Source: Saturnia japonica
Lineage: Eukaryota > Arthropoda > Insecta > Lepidoptera > Saturniidae
Assembly (NCBI GenBank): GCA_033032175.1
Contig: CM065307.1
Coordinates: 9,672,001-9,736,000, forward strand
Reading direction: 5' to 3'
DNA length: 64,000 nt
Below the pieces are notes generated by a model. The model did no database searches and was not told the DNA's origin. It saw nothing but the letters and a program-made list of their open reading frames with translations. The translations under genes were made by a program, and so were the position numbers. This document shows positions 14,201 through 23,800 of this stretch, one piece after another. Position 1 is the first letter of the stretch, and every line of letters begins with the position of its first letter.

Positions 14201-16566
14201 TTTGTACGTTATTTATGCGATAACTCGTTTCGCTGCCCGGTTATTAAACATATTTGCGTAAATATGGCGACACAGCAATCAGTGTGTGTGCACATCGATC
14301 CATAGGGAGATCGTGTGTTATAATCGGCTTTTTAATCTGCCATTCACGAGCGTCATTGTAGCGTTGATTGTGATGGATGCCGAGATATATCAGTGATCGA
14401 TCATTCAGAAGGAGCGAGGTCCAAGGAGTGAGTGTACGAGATTAACGCTTTGCTTCTTCTATTCATTTGTGATTAACAGTGTCACGTGAGCGTGCTATAC
14501 CTAAACTCACCCTTTTTCATAATTCATACCATTTCAATTCCTAATGTTGGTCAATCATTGTGTGTAAATCTTACCATTATGTCTGGAGTTTGGGTTATTC
14601 AAATATTTCTAATATTGATGTTTTACCGACAACTAAAATATTAATAATTTTCGATTTTACCTTGTTGAAATAGGCAACGCCGCATTCAATATCACAAATT
14701 GTTAATCGACATTTTTAATGTGCAACTTATAAATCTCATATAAGACATGCTAATAACATAAAAAGTGATGGAATTGATTATATTTTGATGATGTAGTAAT
14801 TAAAATCATAAGGTTTATTTCGTGTAGAATTAAATTAAAATAAATGGATACATGTTGAGGGTGTGCATGCAGGTCGGACGCGCACTCTCATTCAACAAAA
14901 CTCCGTCGAAGCTGAAGCGTGCGATGTCTTCGATGATATCGCCATTCGGTTCGACGTCCAGCTTGACACCGGCATCGCAGCTCGCACAAATGAGGCTCGC
15001 CAGCTGCAACAACATAAACGTTAGTATTGCTTTACTAAATACTTCAATGTATTTTAGGAATGACACTAAATAAAATATAAATTGCAAAAGGTATGTGGAG
15101 ATAGTATTATCTATGTAACTATTTGTGAGTTTTTAGTTGTGCTGGTTTTTATGTTCCATAACTTGAATGTAACCCCCTCAATTGTTTTAAAGCGTAATCG
15201 TATTAGCGATAATATTTAGAATACGCTGACCCACGCAACTTCATCTGCGTCTTATAAGAAAGAGAGAGAGAGAGGGTTAGAAAAAGAGTGGATCTTTGGC
15301 AACGTATTATATAATGGTGCCGCCCACCTCCGACATCATTATACATAATAAAAATGCGCTCGCGGTACTAGATAATTATTTTGCTGCTCAGTGATTTTAA
15401 AACTGTGATACTTCCTGAGATATTCATTTAAATCAATTACTGTAAAGGGTGATTTTGTACAAAATTAAATACTTGTGATGAATAACGTATTTATTTCGAT
15501 AAAGATTAACACCATGTATATAAAAACACCTTCGCAAATAATTTATTATTTTAGAACAAATTTTATTACCATACAAAAGGTTATATTGAGTAAACCTTAA
15601 AAGACATATGTTATCGCGGACTTTTTTTAGAACTTTTTAAGAGAAACAATTCCGTCACACGATTGTTGCGTAACTTTAATTATTCACGCACCGCACGCAG
15701 TGGGAAGCACTCAAAAGGAATAAATTTCTGTTTTTGCAACATTTTTCATTGATGCTCCGCTCCTATTGGTCGTAGCGTGATGTTATATAGCCTATAGTCT
15801 TTGTCGATAAATGGGCTATCTAACACTAAAACATTTTTTCCGTTTGAACCAGTAGTTTCTGAGATTAGCGCGTTCAACCAAAGAAACAAACAAACTTTTC
15901 AGCTTTATAATATTAGTATAGATTAAAAAAGAACCGATAATCGTAATTCTCAATTTCCGATATTAGTTATGCTACATTTTTAAAATACAAAAATGACATC
16001 TATCATGCAACCTTTCTTAAGATGAACTTAGTATATAAAGGAACATGTATTTTAAGTTGACACATAAACTCCCTGGGAAGTTTTAACACGGGAGCGCCCA
16101 TCTTCATAAAGCTATGTTTGAAGATTACATAATTAATTTTAAAATATTCTATTCACGTGACGATGTGGCCCAAGATGGTAGCACGCTAAACCTAGTGGGA
16201 GACTGGCTCTCAAGTACAACCGTCGGAACACGCGTATTGGTGCTTTGCGACAGATTTTCAACTTGAGGGTGGTAGCTAACCAGGCGGGCATTAGAAAAAG
16301 CCCTAACACTACCATGCTATAGTTTCATCACGATGTTTTCCTTCACCGAAAGCTCTGGGCTCATTGCAGGGATTCGAACTCACGTTGATCGACTCGGGAT
16401 CCGTACACGCTACCAATTGAGCCATCATTGTTTCAAAATTGCTTAGGAGATGGGTGCAAGCGGAGGCGGCACGGAGCCGGGAGGTGAGGTGCTGGTGGCT
16501 CCGCTGTCTGTGCAGCCGACGCGCAAGGCAACGGCGGGAGCCGCCGCCGCGCTGCGTCGCTTCTGA
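3655..16566 (+). CDS. Ect2: Ect2/pebble RhoGEF (3' part of gene)
   Basis: This is the guanine-nucleotide exchange factor that activates RhoA at the cleavage furrow in cytokinesis. Exons read from the sequence are 3655-5247 (placement uncertain), 5563-5694, 5773-6070, 6148-6263, 6354-6481, 7274-7444, 8786-8901, 9807-9967, 10539-10679, 11103-11232, 11482-11636, 12252-12362, 14873-15019 and 16447-16566. All junctions are GT-AG and keep phase. From 5563 they give 641 aa plus a stop. Order: end of BRCT2 (VVDEHY...KAEWFW), a basic linker (RKRKFRGG), the DH domain (LLQTESNYV; FHAFLKICQTKPECGRQSL; LIRPVQRLPS; HINEDKRKTE), the PH domain (SSHRSFVSR; LFLFTDTMEV; HISLMPLS; DIREAEDCHNVFAL), then a basic tail (RALSFNKTPSKLKR). 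These match ECT2 block by block. BRCT1 and the start of BRCT2 are missing, so they must lie left of the window. Exon edges have not been checked against RNA. Confidence 0.93.
6560..7135 (+). repeat. Non-autonomous interspersed repeat in Ect2 intron
   Basis: This intronic stretch between exons 6354-6481 and 7274-7444 has an internal duplication (a 'GGATAAGTTACYGACTT' unit at about 6735 and 6832). It ends with GACGCAGACGAAGTTGCGCG followed by GGTCAGCTAGT. About 120 bp of its right end (about 7012-7135) recurs inverted at about 15223-15350, so it belongs to a dispersed family. The GC-rich CTAGT-type end is helitron-like, but no hairpin was confirmed. Confidence 0.45.
7560..8760. other. Ect2 intron, nothing recognised
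   Basis: AT-rich intronic DNA between the exon ending at 7444 and the one starting at 8786. No repeat end, exon or RNA gene could be supported. Confidence 0.5.
9085..9340. repeat. SINE-like dispersed repeat fragment
   Basis: Phrases here ('ccagctgccgagaggtttgc', 'gcttaccatcaggtacag') recur in variant form near 60450-60560 and, more loosely, around 20570-20620 and 28600-28800. They show a dispersed lepidopteran repeat. Boundaries and class are not resolved. Confidence 0.4.
9485..9765 (-). mobile_element. Decayed 3' end of an RTE-type LINE
   Basis: The minus strand reads as the C-terminal end of an endonuclease-reverse transcriptase. An LRWYGHVMRR motif is followed by a Gly/Arg/Lys-rich stretch (KKKGRGRLQITWM), a conserved ending of many RTE-type insect LINE proteins. 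Stops and changes show it is dead. It sits in the Ect2 intron, ending about 40 bp before the acceptor of exon 9807-9967, and contributes open frame that runs into that exon without belonging to it. Confidence 0.6.
11990..12125 (+). repeat. Dispersed repeat, copy 1
   Basis: The segment with 'ataacttctttgtttat' and 'tttaatttcattggcatt', followed by 'gaagatacaccagg', recurs in the same orientation at about 21869-22000, with an extra insert there. It lies in the Ect2 intron before exon 12252-12362. Confidence 0.5.
12440..13970. other. Ect2 intron, nothing recognised
   Basis: AT-rich sequence with only short, unsupported open frames (for example 12437-12637). No repeat ends, RNA gene or exon seen. 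Confidence 0.5.
14005..14073 (+). other. Possible 23-codon cassette exon of Ect2
   Basis: A GC-rich 69-bp block is bounded by TTTGTAG before and GTATTG after. It is open in phase 0 on both sides (LEALAGLGGWLRADPGSGLL, then DTW), between Ect2 exons that also meet in phase 0 (12362 and 14873). The flanking exons already join to match ECT2 without a gap, so this could only be an alternative insertion. Its acceptor tract is weak. Chance GC-rich sequence remains possible. Confidence 0.3.
15223..15925. repeat. Abundant lepidopteran interspersed repeat, fused segments
   Basis: The left part (15223-15350) is the inverted match of the 7012-7135 repeat end. The right part (15480-15925) matches 61141-61640 in the same orientation almost phrase by phrase ('aagagaaacaattc', 'cattggtcgtagcgt' variants, 'aatgggctatctaaca', 'gagattagcgc') and ends in 'ttataatattagtatagat'. 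Related ends occur near 26060-26110 and, inverted, near 43318-43400. No coding content is present. Confidence 0.6.
16160..16432 (-). mobile_element. tRNA-derived SINE next to last Ect2 exon
   Basis: On the minus strand the right end is a tRNA-like head with an A box (TGGCTCAATTGG) and a B box (AGTTCGAATCC). It is followed by a body phrase typical of lepidopteran SINEs ('ggtgaaggaaaacatcgtga'). The head ends about 15 bp before the AG of the final Ect2 exon (acceptor 16445-16446), so the branch-point region of that intron probably lies in SINE DNA. A related copy is at 27535-27720. The left boundary is approximate. Confidence 0.65.
16447..16566 (+). CDS. Ect2: Terminal exon of Ect2
   Basis: After a GCTTAG acceptor the frame stays open in the phase left by the exon ending at 15019 and closes at TGA 16564-16566. 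It codes for 39 residues, Gly-rich then basic (EMGASGGGTEPGG ... LSVQPTRKATAG ... LRRF). The basic end suits a membrane- or nucleus-targeting Ect2 tail. Support is phase, the splice site and strong coding-like GC content; the residues are not conserved enough to prove it by eye. Confidence 0.65.
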   Translation, partial: EMGASGGGTEPGGEVLVAPLSVQPTRKATAGAAAALRRF

Positions 16567-17072
16567 CGCCGCACCGCGCGCCGTGCCTGACGTGATCACT
16601 GGCCCCGACCGCCATAGTGGCAACTCACGAGAACTGCATTTCTCGCTTTACGCCTCTGAATATAATTCCGAAGGAAGTTCGCGACGGTTCAACGATTTGA
16701 CTTCTGTTGTTTTTAAATTATCCAGTGTTAAAGATATTTTATAGTGGACGTGTCGATGGAAAAGTGGATATGCTTACAGAGCGGACGAGCCTAAGGGGTC
16801 AGGGGGGTGCGGGGCTATGTGAAATGAGTGCTAAGAGTGCCTTCGAATTCTATTGTGATTGGAATTAATTTTATTATGCGGAATTATAGTAAATTACTCT
16901 ATAGTATTAATATTGTGAACGGCTAATTGATATCGAATACTAAATAATAATTGCGTTATTCATTATTAGAATGTTATTTATTAGATGTTGTGATTTTAAA
17001 ATTTTCGTAAATCAGCAAGGGTGGTGGTAATATTGGTGTCGATCCTGCCTTTTTCCGTTTTGCCGATTTTTG

Positions 17073-17078
17073 AATAAA
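17073..17078 (+). terminator. Candidate Ect2 poly(A) signal
   Basis: AATAAA about 510 bp past the Ect2 stop codon. It is the first canonical signal noted in the 3' flank. Cleavage site unknown. Confidence 0.35.
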
Positions 17079-17987
17079 TTTTTAATACCAGTGTAATACT
17101 ATGAAATGTTATCCGTTAGTATCTTAAGCAAGCTGTTTCATGATGACTATATTAAAACAGGTGAGCGAATAGTAACAAGTTGTTTTGCTTAAACTTGTCA
17201 TACAATATTATTAATGATATTCTTGAGTTTTAGTATTGAGAGAAATGTGTACATATTGTGATATATTAATTTAATCATGAAGTAGGTGAAATAGGGTCGG
17301 TTACACGTAGTAATTGTTCATGCATCTGGCTGCTAAATTATATAGTGTTCCTATTGGGTGATGGTTGTCTCGGTAGGGGGCGACACTCGAATACATTATG
17401 GCTATTGTTGGGAACTGTGGATAGGATAGTCGGTCTCTTGTAAATAATGTATATCAAAACATCGACAGTTCAGAACTTTTATGTTACGTCATTGAGTTCT
17501 TAACGTGCGTCACTAAATGCTCATTATGGACAGTCATGTGTAGACGCATACGTATTCATGCATTGTACAAAGAACTTTATTTATAAATATTTTAAATGAT
17601 TGATAAAATTAAACATTTATTTTCAATTGGTCTTCTTTTTTTAAGAAATCCTTATATGCCTACCATTACCGCTGAGCAATAGATTTTCTTTGCTGAATGG
17701 TCTATACTATTTAACAAGTGATTCCTTTGTTTGGTGGTGTGAGTGGACACGAAACACTAACAAGGAACCTAACTAGAAACAAACCCAAGCAAAAAAAAGC
17801 TAGGGTTGCAAACATTTTATCGGCTAACTGTACTATTTTTCAGTAGATGTTTGTTTGTTTGTGCACTATGCGTCCCAAACTATTCATCCAATTCTGATAA
17901 AACTTTGGTGAGTTGTGCGCACGCCCATGAAGGTTACTGCATTAGTACAATCAGTTTGCAACAAATGACGTGCCATATAAGTTTATA

Positions 17988-18515
17988 TACTATTTCCATT
18001 TCTTTATTTTCTCGATGACAGTTTTAGTTTGATAGTTGTAGTGTTGTGACCAAATAAGTAATGATATCGATCGCATATGTCGATGTCGATTCATCAGATT
18101 TTGATTAAAATAAATAAATAAAGATTGCCTGTCGTTATAATTATTTCGTTTCATTGTCGAGTACCTACATATACCTACTTATTTTACAACAGCTTCGAAA
18201 ATTATGAAGAAGTTGGCATTATCAATCAATAATTAATACGTGTAACATTAACAATATAATATTAGTTAATAAATTTGTACAAAAGTATCCGGCAGTAGTT
18301 TAGTATTTTACATTTTGGAAAAAAATATCGGGTCTGTTATCTTGTTACGTTTATCGATATAGCTCCATCCCTATCAATTTCTCCGACTCTGGTATAACCT
18401 TGTACGTGTGTAAAAGTTTTATTTTTATAAAATAATACATACATAATGTAAAAAAGACGCTCGTTCAAGTTTTCACAGAAGCTTTCATCGAGAGAATAAA
18501 GAAATGGAAATGGTA
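17988..18515 (+). mobile_element. MITE with terminal inverted repeats, copy 1
   Basis: The left end TACTATTTCCATTTCTTTAT continues as TTTCTCGATGA. The right end is its inverse (TCATCGAGAGAATAAAGAA then ATGGAAATGGTA). The interior has no coding sequence. The same element, inverted as a whole, is at 40795-41345. TA bases border the ends of this copy, so a Tc1/mariner-like origin is possible, but the target duplication is not clear in the other copy. Confidence 0.7.
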
Positions 18516-18751
18516 TAATATAGTTTTTCCATGCAATTTAATATTTCTTGAAGAATACGAAATAATATAGTTTGGTTAGCAACCATAATTTATTATTAGG
18601 CACTGCACACGTTTTGTGTCATACTATAGCGCGATTGGTCGCGCCACTCATTTAATAACCCGGCACCCGACCAGCAGCACCGCCTGCTCGCTCGACGTCC
18701 ACTCGTCAAACGGTTGAACGCTGCGTGACCGACTAGTCAATATCGCGTGTG

Positions 18752-18844
18752 TCAACGAATGTACGAGTAATTAGTGAGCGATTTTTATTGGTGTGGGTAC
18801 GTGGTGAAAATCGCTCACTAGTAATTACTCATAAAATTCGTTGA
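18752..18844. repeat. Foldback with about 35-bp arms
   Basis: The left arm (TCAACGAAT ... GAGTAATTAGTGAGCGATTTT) pairs with the right arm (AAAATCGCTCACTAGTAATT ... ATTCGTTGA) around a loop of about 21 bp. The right arm carries a few extra bases. It sits just right of a GC-richer stretch (18610-18750). Confidence 0.65.
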
Positions 18845-20859
18845 CAACTCGCGGTTCACTCGCCGTCCGCGTATGAATTGCTTGTGTGGAAGTCGATAAA
18901 TGTTACGAACAAGTCAGTACATATATTATATGGAATTCCATACAAAGATATCTCAACCGCACGATGCACGCTGGTTCGTCTCCTATACAAGGGATCGCGG
19001 AAATATGGCACTAAAAATCTTAGTCGTAATTTTACAAAACTTTTAACACCGTTTGATTCCTTAAAAACAAAAAATATGAATCAATCGACTTTTTACACTG
19101 GACATAGGAGTAAACTGATGAAATCCGTTTTTAATGTATGGTAAGCAACATAAAAATATGCACATCACGTGACTTTCGTCCATCTTCGCTCTAAAAATTT
19201 GACATTAGTTTCTTGCCATTATATGCTACAAATCTCCCAAAGATTTATGGTGCGCCATTATGGCACTTTTTGAGATGTGCTACTTAGAAGTTTATTTATT
19301 GAAAAAAAAAATAAAAAAAAATTGTAAAGCTTTAATTTAACAACATTTTAAACGCCATTCGATTCCTCTATTAATAATGTCCTCTTCCTCTATTCTATCA
19401 TTGACCAATGACATAAACTTTCCGTGTACAAATTGTCATGAGAATCGGTCAGCCCGTTTTTGAGTTAAATCCGGACATACAGACAGATAAAAAATCCTGA
19501 TCAGATCCTTCATAAAGTAGGTATGTCAATCGGGAAATTAAAAAAGAAAATTACATGTACTTACAGATTTATTAATATATATTAAATAAATTTATATATA
19601 AATAACTTCGAGAAAAATCATTATACTTTATTGGTACAAATTAAGTACAAGATATGTTCAAATAACAGATAAATACTAAATACTTGTTGACCGTAGGTAC
19701 GTTAATTGATTATTTAATTTATTTATTACATCGTTAAACAATGTTTATAATTTAAAAAAATCTTCAATAATTGTCACACCGAAACTATATGTCCGTTTGT
19801 GAGATATTTTGATATAAGGGTTTTTTTCTGAAACGTTTATTAAATTTAAATTAAATAATAAGTCAGTGATGAAGAAATGCGTAAAATGAACAAATAAATA
19901 GTTATAGTTAGTTGCTATTAGCAATGAAATTGTCAACATCATCGTCATTTCAGCCACTGCTGAATATGGGTCTCTCTATAGATTTAATAATAGGTATAGA
20001 TCACTAATAAATAGGCTGAATAAAACGAGATCAAAAACGGAATACACTAGTGTGTGTATTATTTTGTTGATTTCTTACAGTACAATAAACCACAATTAAA
20101 CATGTGCACTAAACATTAATTTATTTAATTCTTAGATTTTCAAAAATAAGAGATTTGTTTTAATAACGATTTACGTAAGCCGATATACGAAATTGGTCGA
20201 TATACAAGCGTATACTTTCGAAATGCCGATCTTTATAATCTATGGGTCTCCCGTCTCCATTAAAGATCGCCACAACGATTGGTCCTGCGCTCCCCCATCC
20301 AGTAGCATCCACCAGCAACCTTAGCCCGGTCGTCGGTCCACCTTGTGGCGGGTTTGCTCACGCTGCGTCTTCCAATATGTATTCACTACTCGAGAACTCT
20401 TTGATCCTATCGGCCATCTGTTCTACGAGCTACGTAACCTATACATTATTCTAAAGGCTATCTAGCTGACTTTAGTTTATTTTCTTGCTCCTTCTTGTCC
20501 CAGAGCTCCTTGGGGAAGAGGGCTCAAGGTCGACTACGCTAGTGTTATAAGCGTCTATAGGCTATGGTAACCGCTTACCATCAGGCAAGCTGAACGCTTG
20601 TTTGCCACCTTACTTGTATAAGAAAAACTGAAGATCGCGTCATTTTCGATTCGATCACGCAGATAAATTTCAATCATAGCCTTAAGTGACCTTGAGCATA
20701 CTTTTAAAGCCCACAATTAGCGACTATGTCCCAGCATCATACGTAATCAATGACATTAAACTAGTCAAAGATTTTCGTGTCGAGACACTGTGATATTTTT
20801 AACGAGAATAATACTTGAATTACATTTAGTTGGATGAATGAAACAAAACTTACAGGAGA

Positions 20860-23800
20860 TCAAGTACCGCGACGCGGTGCGGGCTTTAAGAACACGTACA
20901 TGTTGTGACAAGCACGCAATGGTACCGCTAGCACAACACCTGCTAGCGGCGCTATCGCCAAATACATTGACATTGTGGGCATTTCTGCGTTCACCAGCAT
21001 CGACAATTTAATTATTAATGTGACCTGGATGTTAAATATAAGTCAAATTTATGCGTCTAAATGAGTATAATTTTATTCATTAGTTTTATAACTCAAACCT
21101 CAATCATTTTTTAGCAAACTTAAAAAAAGAGAACTTTCTAAATTCGAATGTACTACCTATCCACTCAAACGTCCGGCCCGCGCGACTGTTTATCCTCTCT
21201 AACGTCCAGCCGCGCGCGGCTCCCGATGCGCGCGCGACGTTGCAGCTCCGTTGTAACAAAAACCTACATAGCTACTTAACCGTAAAAGCTATAATAAAGA
21301 AAAAAATATGAAAAAATGTATAAAAGAATATAGATCAAGCTTATCTAATTTTTAACATTGTTAGTTTGCAAAAGTAAAATTTGCCAACACAAGAGAACGG
21401 CCATTTTTTTTCGAATCAACAATATTTTGAAGTTAAAATTACATTAGATTTATCACATACAACTGTGATATGTCAAAATCATCGTGAAGCACAAATCTTC
21501 TAGTTTATTTTGATGTATAACACTTGTAAGATAAATAAAACAAAACTGTAGTACTTAGGACATAATAACTGACACTCGTACGTCACACGAGTCAACTGAA
21601 GTTAAAAATTTCTCATTTTTTGGTGAAAATATTTTACACTGCCATCTCGTGTTTTTTCATCGAATTATTTAATCAGCTATTCATATAATCTATAATAACA
21701 TACCAAACAGAATCGCATATTAAACTAGATGGAGCTAAAGACAACTCGTCGCTGTGGATACTGTAGTATCCGTGGACGTACGGGGCTACTTTTTATTTGG
21801 ATACTATGGTATCCTTGGACGCTTGAGTGGAATAATTATAAGTTATAAGTATTGTGGATTTTCAGGTATAACTTCTTTGTTTATGAAACGAATAGATGAT
21901 TCTATTCTCGTTCAATTAAACACACACTTAAAAGGTGAAAAGAGATCCCATTTTAATTTCATTGGCATTAGACTTTCGACTTTGAAGATACACCAGGGAA
22001 CTCCTCAAAAACATTTACTTGCATACTTGTTGATTTAGATAGATGAAACAAGAAGAGGTTTTTGCTTCGGCAAGCTTGAAAGTATCTTCACATAAATTTA
22101 ATATCGAAACGTACTAATTAATAAAAATACTCAGAGAGTATATTTTATATAGGTATCGTTTCCCAGCTCTGTATTAACGATTTTTCCGAACCAGGGCAAA
22201 TACCTACTTGACATTAGCGCCCCATCCCTCCAGCATTTAAAATCTACATACTTAAACAAAATTATTGAGGTTTGCCGTTGTGCGCGCATCACAAGAACTA
22301 CTGGGTAGATTTTGACCAAGTTTTTTTTCTTTACTCCTTAGATATTCGATACTTATCAAAGAGCACGAGTTGTTTGTTATAGTTTGGTGCCTTTTTAATT
22401 GTCGTCTAGAGCCGGTTTGCCGGCTTGTATTCCTCACTTCCCCTCAAAGTTCCGGGACTGCAGTCTAGTAGTAGGTACCAGTTACTGTAGCTCCGTAGCT
22501 TGTTGGATAATAGAGAGTAGTTTGATGATCGTATATTATTAACGACGTATTGTCTAAACTAAAATACTAACATATTTACTTATACTTGTATAATACTAGA
22601 GGATACTCACTACTGAAATGAATGGTATTACGTGCCATTGTATACTTAGGCGAGTCGGGCACGAACTGTCTTCTGTAGCCAAATTTATATCAGATATAAA
22701 ATCATGTCCGCGGTAAATATACAACATTCCAGTTAATTCCATAAGACAGACTAGTGGAACGGCTACACCAGACATTATCGCGTCTACACTCTCTAATAGA
22801 GCAATGCCACCCTAACAACAATTTATAGACATAAAATTAATTATCAAAAATATTTTATTCTCTTTACTGAATTTAAAATATTTATCTAATAGATACCACG
22901 CACTCGGGTAACTACGTCTGTCGCGTATAACTTCACCCGAATTAAACTACTTTTTACTGTGACTTTAAATAATGCTTTTAACTTTTTAATGTCTATCTGC
23001 ATAACTTCGTTTATATCTTAAAAATTCCTGGTATAAAGTGGTAGTGCGGTATAAGTATCACATTACACATTACTAAAGGAAAACACTTGATTGATTTTCA
23101 GCATGATGCGACAGAGAAGTATTCTTTCTTTGTCGTGAAGTTTAAGAATATATATTTTTTTATCAAATCAAATTCGTTAATTACTTGTGTTAAAAATAAA
23201 TATTATATTTATAAGTCTGTAGATAACAATGGTATATTGAAACCTACCTTAAAGAATACAGACTACCCCAGTCCAATAATTATAAAAATAAATTGAGGTT
23301 ACTGAAAAAATAGCTTATATACAAGCATAGTGGGGAAGCAATAATGGAAAAAGAGCCTACTCTTTTATGAATTCGGTTATTATTAAGAGGATACGCGGTC
23401 AAAGAAATATTTCAAGAATAAGTATTGTCGCGCTGTGCCCGAAACCTCACCGAATAGAGTGCGAGAGTGACCACCTGCAGTTCAGACCGATTATAGCTAA
23501 GTAAAACTGACAAATTCAAAATTTCGTATTCCCCTGTTTCTTCCTCCAAAATTGAAACGATTTTAATATTTTTTTAAAGAATAAATAATATAAGAAGGGC
23601 TTTGGCTGTCTGTATGTTTTTTTTTCTTTTTGTAGTCCTCAAATTTGTTTGCTGGACTTCTGAACATGACGATAAAACAGGGCAATTTTCGTCATTTTAA
23701 AAGAATCCTAGTACTTATAATAATTCACTTATGAAAAAAAATTAAAACATAGGGACATGGTAGTGATAGATATAGATTTTACGGTATAAAAATATTTGCT

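Larger units (their letters stand above)
17100..20859. other. Convergent intergenic gap between Ect2 and the SLC6 gene
   Basis: Both neighbouring genes end toward this gap. It contains a MITE (17988-18515), a foldback (18752-18844), a repeat with 'gtttttgagttaaatccgg' (about 19380-19545) and a SINE-like fragment (about 20500-20620, 'cgcttaccatcaggcaagct'). The open frame at 18878-19144 has no recognisable homology or exon context. No gene is called. Confidence 0.5.

Noticed and set aside
18752..18844. Hairpin considered as a microRNA precursor
   Set aside because: The arms are too long and too well paired, with no bulge pattern typical of a precursor. Left as a foldback.
18878..19144. 88-codon open frame
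   Set aside because: No recognisable domain or splice link, lies among repeats and lacks a convincing ATG start.
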